Shown here one piece after another: positions 12,601-23,367 of a DNA stretch of 64,000 nucleotides. Under the pieces are notes generated by a model. It had not been told where the DNA came from, made no database searches, and worked only from the letters and a program-made list of their open reading frames with translations. Location: contig RHPI01000773.1 in the NCBI GenBank assembly GCA_009103225.1, forward strand, positions 186,786 through 250,785, given 5' to 3'. The DNA is from Chlorokybus atmophyticus. Its lineage: Eukaryota; Streptophyta; Chlorokybophyceae; Chlorokybales; Chlorokybaceae. A program made the position numbers and the translations under genes. The first letter of the stretch is position 1. Every line of letters begins with the position of its first letter.

Positions 12601-15600
12601 ACAGTGGCCTGTGTTGGGTAAGTATTGGTGACTCTTTACACAGGGTGTTGTTGTGTCGCACACACAAGCCCACACTGCAACAACTAACCTTTTCGATGGG
12701 CGTTGTTGTTGTTGTATCTCGCGCTGCAAGCGCTGCCATCGCCTGTGCCTGCAACGACATTGATCAAAGTTATTGATACTATGTTATTGTTGTTGTTGTT
12801 GTTGTTGTAAACAGTGCTAGTGTTACCTTGTGCAAGGCTTCTTCCCAGAGTCCGCTTTTGTGCAGGAACGTCCGCATGATGCCCTTGCCCTTGATCTTAC
12901 GCGCTCCGCAAAGCACAAAGTCATCGGGGTAGCTGTGACGGAGAGTTGCATGTAAGTTACATGAACAAGGGACAGATCTTGCAAAGAATTTTAAGCTTAC
13001 AAATATGCATATGTACGTCACTCACACCCGCGCACATGCACACCCACACGAGTATGCATTCACGCCGTGCACGTGCACACACGCACACATGTGTCGACGT
13101 GTCTCGCGCTTACAGGTATATGAGCCGCTCGTATGTCTGATCGCTGCAGTGGACCGCCATCGGGAAGCCGTTGCTCTCCATGCGACTGTCGAGCCACCCA
13201 ACACATATCAACATGCGGACCACGCCACGCATCCCACACGTGTACTTGACTCGCGGTTGTTACTTTTTGCAACACTCTCTTGACAGTTGCATCAACCAAC
13301 ACGTGACATGCCTGGCGGTGTTGACGGTGTCGCCGAAAAAGCAGTATCGCGGACACTTGGCGCCGATCACGCCCGCATAAGCAGGACCAGAATGCATGCC
13401 AACGCGAATCTGGTGGGAGACAGCATGGTTTCAGTTCCCAACGTGTGTCTCTGTGTGTGTGTGTGCGTGCACACGTGTGCGTGTGTTCTTTTGCATGCGT
13501 GCGTGCACGCACATGTGCCTGCGCGCGTGTGCGTGAGTTCTTCTGAGTAAATGTGCATGCACGTGCACGTGCGTGCGTGCACCTGTGTGCACGTATGCAT
13601 GTCTGCGTGCGTGATGTGCGTGGGTGCGTGTGCATGTGCGTGCGTGCGTGCGTGCGTGCGTGTATGTGTGTACGTGTACCTGAACCGGTGGCATTCCCGC
13701 CGGTAGGATCAGTTTCGACACCGCCTCGATCATGTCGAGCGCAAGATTGAGTACTCTTTCCGCGTGGTTGGCTGCGGAGCACTCCTCGTGCCCCGCAACC
13801 GCCATGTACGCGTCCCCGATCGTCTCCACCTTGTACACGCCGTGCTTGTCCACCAGACCGTCGAACGCAGTGAACATCTCGTTCAACATGTGGATCACGG
13901 ACATCGTTGGCGTGGATGAAGCAATCCTGGGAGAACAACGATCACTGATGACATACAGCCCAACATACGCACATGCACACAACTATACACGTGCGTTTGT
14001 ACAGATGTTGCGAGTAAGGCACATGTGTACTCAGTGTAACATGTTTACACAATCACAAGTGTTGAAGCCAAGCACAGCAACATGTTGCTGTGCTTGGCTT
14101 CAGGTTAAGGTCCAGCCACGAGCACATAATCAATGATGTTGTTTGACAGGAATGTGTGTGCGTTGTGCGCGAGTGTACTTGGCGCGCATGCACAGAGGAG
14201 ATGTGTTGCACTGTTGTTGCGACAGTCTTTGCACACAAACTCACGTTGTGAAGCCGACGATGTCTGTGAATAGCACCGTGACGTCCTCGTGCGAGTCGCT
14301 GATCATGGTCTGCCCCGACTGCAGGCGCGTGATGATGGGCATGGGCAGCATCTTCTGAAGCAGCTGCACGTGACGCGCCGCCTCAACCTGCGGGGTGGGA
14401 TGTTGGTGGTGAGTAGGTGGTTATGTGGGACTTGATGCAGTATACACACATGCAGACGCACACACTCACGTGCTGCTTGCACGCACTGCTTACACACACA
14501 TGCGTGCGCACACGTGCATGTGCGTGATGGCATATGCACGTACGCACACGCGCGCGCACGCGCACGCATACGCACCTGTGCGTGTGCATGCACACACGAA
14601 CGCACATACTTGAGCAAACACGCACACTATATTGCGATTGTGTTGTATCATCACACCTCGATGCGCCATGCGTCTTTCAGTTTGAGCTGCGTCTGTATGC
14701 GCGCGAGCATCTCCGTCCTGTTGAACGGTTTGGTGACGTAATCATTGGAGCCGGCCTTGAGACCCTCCACGATGTTCTTCTCCTGGGACTTGGCAGAGAT
14801 CATGATGATGGGGATGTTGGCCGAAGGGTACAGCTTGCGGATCTGCTCGCAAACCTCGTAACCGGACATCTGCACACAGACACAAAGTCCACGCCATCAG
14901 TAAAGTGGCATGGTATGGAAATACTTGTGAAGGCTAATGTGGGACTAGTTGGAGTTGAGGCATGACGCGTGTGCTTGGTGATGACACACAGATGCACACG
15001 CACACCCATGACCACACGCACACGCGCACGCGCGCGCATAAACCCCCCCACACCACTCACCTTTGGCATCATAACATCCAGCAGTATCAAGTCCGGGAAG
15101 CTCGTCGCTTTGCTTATATACTCCAGCGCCTGTATCCCATCCATCGCCTGGGTCACCTTACACTTGAGCGGTTGCAGTAGTGACTCGATCACCATCTGGT
15201 TGATGGCGTCGTCATCCACTGAGAGTATCTCCACGACGCCGTGAGACTCTTTGTGTGTCCTTCTAGCAGCAACAAGCTCAGAGGCGGTGCTAATGGCTGC
15301 AGTGAGAGGGAGGAGAGGCTCGTTGGTGGACACGCCGTCACGGGTTGTACTCGACACGGCGGGTCCACTTGGGATAGATGCAATGGTTGCTTTGGTGAGG
15401 TTGTTGTTGGCTGCGGTGAGGGCGGGTCCACCCGAGGTGGGTGGCTCTTTGGGGCTAGTTGGGTCCCTTGTTGTTGTGCCTGTGCCTCCCGCTGTTGTTG
15501 TTGCTCCTGTTGTTGTTGTGTTGGTCTCCTGTGGGCTGTGCGGGTGCGGGGCGTGAGAGGACTCCTTCGAGGGTGACTCGGGAAGAGTTATTAGCTGAGG

Positions 15601-18133
15601 GGGACCGTGGTGAGACTTTCTCGAAACGGACCGAGCGGGGGCAAAGGGCTTGGGTGTGGGTGCAGCAGCGGTGCCCTGCAAGAAGAGTGTGTGAGTGCGT
15701 CTGGGCATGCGTACGTCCGTGCTCATGTGTACATGCGTGCTCATTTGTGCGTATGTGTGCACCGATATGCATTCACACACGCGCGCACGCGCCCACGCGT
15801 ACATACGCACACGTGTGTTAGTGTGTGTATGTGCCTGCGAATGCGCGCGCGCACGCGTGTGTGTGTGCGTGTGCGCGTGCGCGTGCGCGTGCGTGTGTGT
15901 CCCTGTGTGTAGATGCGTGTGCATGTGTACGTGCGTGCATTTGCGTGTGGGTGTGGGTGCGAGTCCACGCGCAAACGTGCCAGTGTCCATGTTGAGGGAA
16001 AGCATGATACATGCTTCAATCTCTCTATAAACAACATAACAGTAACTCACCTGCGGTCTCTCAAACGGCAGCGTGACGGCGAATGTTGTGCCCTGTCCGA
16101 ACGTGGAGTTGACTGTGACGGTGCCGCGGTGCGCGAGGACGAGCTGCTTGACGAGGCTGAGGCCGAGACCCGTCCCGCCGTACTTCTTACCCGTCGAGGC
16201 GTCCGCCTGCTGGAACGCCTCGAAGATCACATTGATCTTGTCCTCGGGGATGCCGATGCCCGTGTCCGTCACACTGACAAAGACAAAGGTAAAGGTAAGC
16301 ACACACTTGTGTACACGCACCTGCGAGCGGGTGCAGGCCCACACGCAACGTGCGCGAGCGTGCGCATGCGCACATGCACAACCACAACCACAACCACACA
16401 TGTACCTGATGGCTATGGCAGTGCCATTCTGTATTAGGTCCGCCGACACTGTGATGGAACCTGCAGCACGGGCGATACATTGTTGTAGACATCGTACAAC
16501 ATGTCTTGCCAACACACACACGCACAGCATGTTGTAGAGCAAAGCTCTCACCTTGGTGGGTGAACTTTGAAGCGTTGCCCAACAAGTTGAACAGTATCTG
16601 CAGTATACGACCGGTGTCACCCAGAAAAGGCGGTAAGGACTCCGGCACTTTGCTGATAAGCTGAATCAAAACAACCCCACATAAGTGAATTGCACACACG
16701 AATCCACACGCTGTCGTCGACACGACGTGCACATGTGCAGGATGATTACCTGCACATCCTTGGCGACGAGGATTTTGGTCAACTGGAAGGCGTCGTCAAC
16801 AAGCTGCTTCAGCATCACCGGCTCTTGCTTAATGTAGAGAGCGTTCTCGTGCAGGGAGGCGTTGTCAAGGATATCTGTTGCAAAGGTTTTCAGCATGGAG
16901 ATATAACCAAAGAGTAACTTACATCAACAGTTGTGGTAAGTGTTTGTTGCAAATGGGAATCGTTACAGTAGTATATGTGTGCTTACCACACACGAGAGCC
17001 ATGAGTCGGACACCGCTGATCTTGATAGTGTGCAGAGTCTTGTGCAAGTTGTCTGGCACAGCTCCACATGACCCCTGCAAAGCAATAACAGTCACATACA
17101 ATTGTTGCATGCCACATACACACATGCGCACCCACACACGCACACATACCTCGAGTGCGCTCTCAGACAATCCAATAATCCCATTGAGTGGCGTGCGCAG
17201 GTCATGGCTTATAGTTGCTAGGAACTTGTCCTTCTTATTTAGCTCATTCTCCAGCTCTTTGATGAGTTGCACGCGCTTGCCCTCTTCCATGTCCATAAAA
17301 GCATTTAACCGTCTCTGCTCTGAGGTGAGAAAGTTGCCTCTCAATAATGAGGACGTGAAGGCCACTTTGGAGAAGAAGTCGCAGAATGTGTACGCGCTCT
17401 CTTCTACTGTGGGTGTCATAAGGTGCAATGCCGCAGCCACCCATATGATGGGGAATGCCGACCACGCCGCCACGGTGTATATCTTCAAGTACTCCATGTT
17501 GGTTGTGAGCTTGCGTTTCCCGCCAGGAGCGTGAGACGACGAACCCAGCATGTGCCACATGGCGTAGCTCACGTGGCAGAAACACAACATGGAGATGCAT
17601 AGGGAGATGGCTCCCCATGGTGCCCACTCGCACCACGAGGCGGTAAAACCCGTGACGATCATGATCACGTTGGTGATGTACGTGGCGAGCTTGCGGTTGG
17701 CGGAGTAGTCCGACACGAGTCCACACAAGAACAACATTGCCACGGTAGAGTGTCCCCACGCCACGAAACGTTGTGGGTATAATCTCCTCCCTCTCACATC
17801 AGATAAAACCGGAGCCGCCCCGGGAAAAGCCGCGAGTAGGAAATTAAAACACGCGGTGAGGTTGATGAAACACACGATACAATCGAGACTCATTCTCCCC
17901 GGGTCCCAATCGAAAGCCATGGTGAGGATATTGATGACAAGTTGTGTACCAAATGCCATCACGGGCCACAATTGAGCCTGCTCGGCCTCGCCGAAACGAG
18001 ACACGTCGGATGATGCGAACACAACCGAGGAAATGTATGTCACGGTGAAGTAGGAGACCGAAGCAAACACGACAAACTTCAAGTTGCCAATCAGCTGCAT
18101 CTGACCGGAATCCATGTAAGCAGGCACCCTCAT
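9699..18133 (-). CDS. Two-component guanylyl cyclase rhodopsin (opsin-histidine kinase-receiver-cyclase) with C-terminal SAM domain
   Basis: Twenty-three exons join in phase to 1608 residues: 17150-18133, 16987-17074, 16750-16874, 16552-16660, 16406-16460, 16051-16273, 15061-15675, 14657-14869, 14245-14387, 13680-13926, 13312-13409, 13114-13185, 12827-12932, 12689-12748, 12453-12608, 12177-12353, 11766-11876, 11462-11695, 11301-11363, 10927-11188, 10496-10683, 10156-10305, 9699-10046. Residues 18-265 form eight TM helices, a microbial rhodopsin with an extra N-terminal helix; Lys256 is the retinal Schiff-base site and Asp252 its partner. HisKA has His310 ([11 protein letters not shown]); the ATPase has N-box 424-428, G1 DTGIGIP 457-463 and G2 486-491. 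The receiver has D682-684, phospho-Asp728 and Lys780. The cyclase has metal Asp846 and Asp890, Asn964 and Arg968; Glu886 and Cys957 predict GTP as substrate. A Gln/Ser-rich region (1030-1470) and a SAM domain (about 1472-1530) follow. The upstream CTGCAG at 18143-18148 looks like an acceptor, so a 5' exon may exist. Known green algal relatives are ATP-dependent, light-inhibited cyclases. Confidence 0.93.
13441..13676. repeat. (TG/CG/CA)n tract in a cyclase-gene intron
   Basis: The intron between the cyclase exons at 13680-13926 and 13312-13409 consists almost entirely of alternating purine-pyrimidine dinucleotides with repeated GTGCGTGC. Comparable tracts occupy the introns near 10041-10090, 10400-10490, 10760-10905, 11960-12170, 14460-14600 and 15690-15960. 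Confidence 0.85.
14063..14102. repeat. Perfect 40-bp palindrome inside an intron
   Basis: Arms of 20 bp (14063-14082 and 14083-14102) are exact complements without a loop: TGAAGCCAAGCACAGCAACA followed by its reverse complement. It lies in the 318-bp intron between the two halves of the cyclase catalytic domain. Confidence 0.95.
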
Positions 18134-21100
18134 CTTCCCACCCTGCAGAATCAACAACAACAACAACACATCACAGTCAGCGTTCTCACACACGCGAGCA
18201 CAACAGTTCTGCACTCCCCTCCCCTCCCCGCAACAACAACAACTTCAGTCATTGTATATTAATGCTGTTTTACGCAATGGCGACGATAAGAAAACAAATA
18301 TTGTTTCTGTGCTGCCCTACCCTTGATGCAATGCTTTGTATGCCACCCTTGCTGAACACAAGCAGAGTGTGTTGACAATTCAACGTAGGTGTCCTACTCT
18401 TGCCTGCTGCGGAGCATAACACAGCCAACAATAGTATGCAACAGTGTACAATGTAAGGTCTCTGACACTGGCAACGGGAGCTCCTATTGAGTCACACTGA
18501 TTACTTATCCAACGATGAAAAGTATGTGCGTTGTCACAAGCTGTTTTAGGTGGCCAACCAGCATAGCTTTAACTCAAATGCTGTCCCATGCCATTACATG
18601 AATTGGAAGCCAGCTCACAGCCACAAGCATTGCTGACGGAGTTGAACTGCGAGCGAGGACACTATGTACCAGCCCACTCCTCATTCAGAGTGTGTTGTTT
18701 GACCAAGGGATCCACACTTTGCTTCTGGGCTGCGCAAGCTTTATATTGCTATTCTCAATCAATGTGCATGATATAGCTTGTGCAAAACAGCAAGGTCAAA
18801 CTGCGCTTCTAGCACAACTTCTGCTGATGACCAAAATGGCAGTTGACTGCGATCAGTCAGTGAGTAGGCTGGCTGAAAATGTATGCTTGATACGGAAGAT
18901 CAGACGATTAGGGTGAGAAAGCCCTGGCTGGAAGCGGGTCAGCTTGGACCTACTACCAGATCAGACCAGCCGGACCAGACCACTAACCTTCAACCGTGGG
19001 CTCCCAGTGGCATCGTCTCCGCCGCCGCTGTGTGTGGCCAGCACATTGCTGTGCTCGCTGCTGCGGCGGCGCCTCAGGTTCGCCGCCATGGCCTGATCCC
19101 CCATCTCGACCGCCGCCCCTCCCCCCTCCTCCTCCTGCGCCTCGCCGCCCTATCTGGCGGGGCGCCCCTGTTAGCCCATCACATCACGGAGCCGCCTCCG
19201 CCGCCGATCGCCCCCCTCGCTGCCGCCTCGCCGCCGCCTCCTTCCCCACGCCATGGACCACGTCGTTGTCGCCGGCGTAGGCGTCGTCGGCGGCGGCGGC
19301 GGCAGGGCCCCTCTCTATTGGGCGACCGCCACGTGGTCGTTTCTCTGTAGTCGGATCGGTCCGGCTTCCAAACAGGGTCACGTGATTCCAACATCCCCAA
19401 TCCATTGCACGATCATGGACAGTACCAAAAAAGGGTCCCTCATGTGAGATGGTAATTTGAGTTTGCGTACATGACCAACCGACATTCGCGTGTACCTCTG
19501 CCACCGCAGGTTACGAATTGGTCCAATGTAACGGTTCGGGTTCGCTCACATCATGAGTGCTGTGTCGCGTACGATGATGGGGTGGACGCCCAACAGGCTG
19601 CTGGTGAAAAGCGACGCAGCCGGAGTGTCCATGCAGTTTGACCCATTCGGTAGTCACTCCCGCGATATGAGTGTATTGTCTCATTGACGAGCTTCGGTCT
19701 AACCTGGATAATGGCATATCCTGGACTACCGGTGGTAATCTGGCCGTCACAGGTCTTGGGGCCTCCGAATTTGGGGGGTAACAGTTATTTGGTTGCGCAC
19801 TACCATATTTGCCCGGATGGAAGCCCCCACCTCATTCTATTAGGGGACCTTATATTCGGGGGGGGCTTCTTATGGAAAGGGGGGCTTCTACTTGGCGCGA
19901 GGTATCAATTGGCTGAGACGCGCGTCAAGTGTAATTCGGTACTTGACGCGCGCGAGCGCGCGAGCGCAATACAGCGTAACTCATGCGCGTCAAGCGTAAC
20001 GCAAGCGGCGCAATGGGCCCATTGTGTCATGTGGGGGCTTATAAACTGTCCAGGGGGCTTGTAGTGTTTACATAAGCCCCCCAGGGGGGCTTGTATTCGG
20101 TTTTGATTTGGTAGTTCGGGCCCTTAACGGAGTAAAATACACCGTCGGGCAACATCTCCGAGGAAAACGTCCATGCTACAATATGCATTAAATGCACTGT
20201 CTGCAAAAAATAAGTTAACACTGAATATTGCCATTTCATTATGGATGAACGACGCCGGCGATTGAGTATGTGTGATTTTAGTAATAGTAGTATGCTAATA
20301 ATGCAGTACTGCACCTATCGCATGCTGCGTATCTCGCTTTCCTCATCACGTTATCACGCCATGCTTGTCACAAAAGTCCCTCTTGGCTATCATGCTCAAT
20401 AAGTACAACACAAAGATTTTTTTCATCATAAGCTTGGCTATTATTAGCTTAAGATAAGATTTTGTTGATCTTTATACACAAAATATCGCGAATTTAGCAA
20501 CAAGTTTGCGAACCAAGTATCATTAATGTATGCACCCTGCAATGACTGCCTACGCCGCTTGTAGCAGCAGCACCCACCAATTCAGCAAAAATTGCGTAAA
20601 AAAAAGCAAGAAGGGCAGGGAGGCGAGAAGAACGAAAGGGAAGAATTTATTATTGGAGTTGTGCATTTGATCCAACAGCTCCCCGCCAGGTTTATCAATA
20701 CATTAATTAACGTTAAACATCCATCAGAATAATTTAATGTGTCCTTCTCAAAACGATCCATTCACATTTACACAGATTTTGCGGCACTACAGTACGCGTG
20801 ATGCATGGCGAACATGTGCCACAAGCTCTCTTGACCATTTTGCAAAGATAAAGAATGTAATGCAATTATATACCTGGCATACAAACAGGGTCGCCATAGC
20901 AACATCAACAACACCTTGCGCTCTATGTTATTTTAAAAGTTTTAACAACAGTACCCGTGATATGTTAATCAATTGTGTTAGCAATGCAAGACTCGTAAGA
21001 CTTAACTCCATTACATAAGGACATTACGTGGTGTACTTAGATGTTCACTCGTTATGCTAACAATTCATCACGCGGGAGTCACCATTTAATGACATTGGTA

Positions 21101-21834
21101 ATGTTATGAAAGCAACACCCAATGGCACGACGCGTCCGGCTGCGGCGGATGTTAAATGAACGGCGTCGTCACAAATGCCATTCGTAGTATAACAGCTCCA
21201 AACAACACGTCTTTCAAAAACCATTTATCAGCATCTGCTACAATATAAAAACAAGGTGGTTTAGGCCACGGCACTTGAATGATTGTACATAAAAATTTCC
21301 GCACAAATACATATGTAACCATACAATCACACATGTGATCAATTGCAATGAAAACCATAACTGATATTGCAAGAACGCTAGACGCCGATATTAAATATCT
21401 TTAAAGTATATGCGTACCAGCATACATGCCTACACGTATTATCACAGCTTTTAAAACTTGAAAGAGCGATCCCATTGACGTCAGTGGTATCCATGCGTGG
21501 TCTTGAAATGTGCGTGGGCTGTACTCTCCACACACCACATTTGAAGCCTCGCGCAAAGATGTTATTTTCTTCCGCATGCATCACCTCGCTCAATCAAAGG
21601 TGCTTCCATATTGCAAGAAATCAAACTTATTACCTCATCCTCTGCTGCTTGGCTTGCGCGATATGCATGGTAGGGAGGCTCCATATGGGCCCCTACGGAT
21701 GGCACAAAAGGGGATGTACCTATCCTTTGTAAGCAGAATGGCAGCTAGCAGTCATTGGCTCAGGAGTGGCTGATCTTCATCATTGATGTTGGTTCGCAAG
21801 TCATGGAGCAATAATGTAATCCTACATCATCAGT
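18134..21834. other. Gene-free interval upstream of the rhodopsin-cyclase gene
   Basis: The 5' region of the minus-strand cyclase gene begins here. At about 19000-19330 a GC-rich GCC/CGG repeat stretch creates long spurious ORFs. From 20100 to 21800 the DNA is AT-rich and I recognise no protein. A cluster of short G-rich repeats lies at 19820-20095. Promoter elements cannot be assigned by eye. Confidence 0.55.
19820..20095. repeat. Cluster of GGGGGCTT motifs with hairpins
   Basis: GGGGGCTT, often followed by (C/G)TA, or its complement occurs about seven times. The palindrome AAGCCCCCCAGGGGGGCTT lies near 20073-20091. A separate perfect 12-bp hairpin pairs CGCGCGTCAAGT (19919-19930) with 19941-19952. 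The cluster may be a MITE or have G-quadruplex potential; no gene depends on it visibly. Confidence 0.6.
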
Positions 21835-23367
21835 GTGTACACACCATCCAATCATTCAGGAAAAGGAATCTTTCTCGCTTTATTGCACGAGGTTCTCCCA
21901 TATGCAGACCGTCATCTCTTGTGCGGTGATTACAACTGTGTTCAAAAAGAATTTCATGGCTGCTCCCATTATAACAGACCAAGTGGCGGGAATGGTCAAC
22001 CAAACTCTCACGTCTCGCTTGTGCGCTGGCTTTGTGTGCACAATTACATCGGCTACACTTACATTTACGGAGTTTGCTATATGCAACTTTTGTGTGATAT
22101 GTCATATAAGCGGCAACCCTTGAAATGAAAGGACTTTCACCTGGGACAACCGTAGGAAAGGCACAACACGTCATCTGGCTCGTCTCGACTGCTTTCACAC
22201 TTCCTCTACTCTTCTCTCCTTAGTCATCATCACAGCAGAGTGGGCATTGGATTACAAGCCCGTCCACATAAAGCTCAAAGCAATTAATCCAGCAACAAGA
22301 GGCGGAGGACTTTGGAGGGTTAACGCAGCCCTTCATGTTGATGCCCGCTTTATCACTGATCAGTTATGAAGTTGAAGAATTATGGAGCATGCGTGGATCG
22401 GAGCATCCGCGCATCGATCCTTCTAACATCACCCCCCCTCAACCCGCAAGACTACATCAGCTGGTTTAAGGACGCAGTTACAAAGAATGCAGGCAGTAGC
22501 CAAGCAACACAAGCGCAAGGACACACGGCACCGCGCCACTACTCTTACGAAGTTAGCAATAGAGCTCAAGAACGTAGAGACCCCGGGTGAGGCTCATGTC
22601 ACTCTCTCCAGAAGACACATCACTGCACATGGACTATAAGCGCATTCATCTTTCCTTGCAAGAGGTACATGCAACAAGTTTTTAGCATGCCTCATTGCGG
22701 AGAGCCACAAAATGGCGTCCAAAGGGAGAACGAAGGACAGCTTCCTTCTTCAAGCTGAGCAAGTCAATCTCATCCATAACTTATATGCAATTTATCACTC
22801 GAGGAATAGGTTCCTTCTTCCCTCCTCTTACCGACCCACTAGCAATGTGCGAAGCCGGAGCACACCTCTACATTAAACTCTTCTCTTCTTACTCACGTGA
22901 TGAAGAGGACGTCCACGTAGCCACATCAGAGTGTTTGGACTTAACTTTAGCCCGCACCACACCTATTAAAGCTGAAGCTTTGAAAGCCCCTCTCCTCCTT
23001 GCTGAGGTGACAGCGGCAGTCAACAGCATGTCACCCCAAAAAGCACAAGATGACGATGGGTGGTCTCCCGTTTTGGCAATGTTGGGAGAGCAATACTTGA
23101 GCTACTGTCAGCACGTCGTGGACTCCGCCTAGATGGGGGAACACGACGATTAGGCGTGGTGATTCTTCTCAACAAAAAATGAGGTATGCTGCGCAACTGG
23201 AGTCCCATCACCCTTCTCCGTGTTTTTTACAAATTCTTGGCCAAGGCACTCGCTCCAAGGCTAATCCGCACCTTCCAGCATGCATCCATCCCACACAATT
23301 CGGGATTGTACCTCATTGTTGCATCCTCAACAATGTGTTGATCATAATGGACGCCATGGCCACATGG
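21835..23367 (+). mobile_element. Decayed LINE (non-LTR retrotransposon), endonuclease to start of reverse transcriptase
   Basis: Several frames carry successive pieces of an APE-type LINE ORF2. An endonuclease-like LLCGDYNCV lies near 21920. DYKPVHIKL and RGGGLWRVNAAL at 22250-22330 mark the end of that domain. The RT N-terminal region follows (ALKAPLLLAEVTAAVNSM, 22980-23030), then NWSPITLLRVFYKFLAKAL (about 23200-23260), and the block NNVLIIMDAMATW ends at 23367. Stops and frame changes make it inactive. The RT resumes at 27754 after an insertion. Confidence 0.75.

Noticed and set aside
18883-19350. Ala/Pro/Arg-rich ORF on the plus strand
   Set aside because: Caused by GCC/CGG-rich low-complexity DNA; open frames on both strands, no motif.
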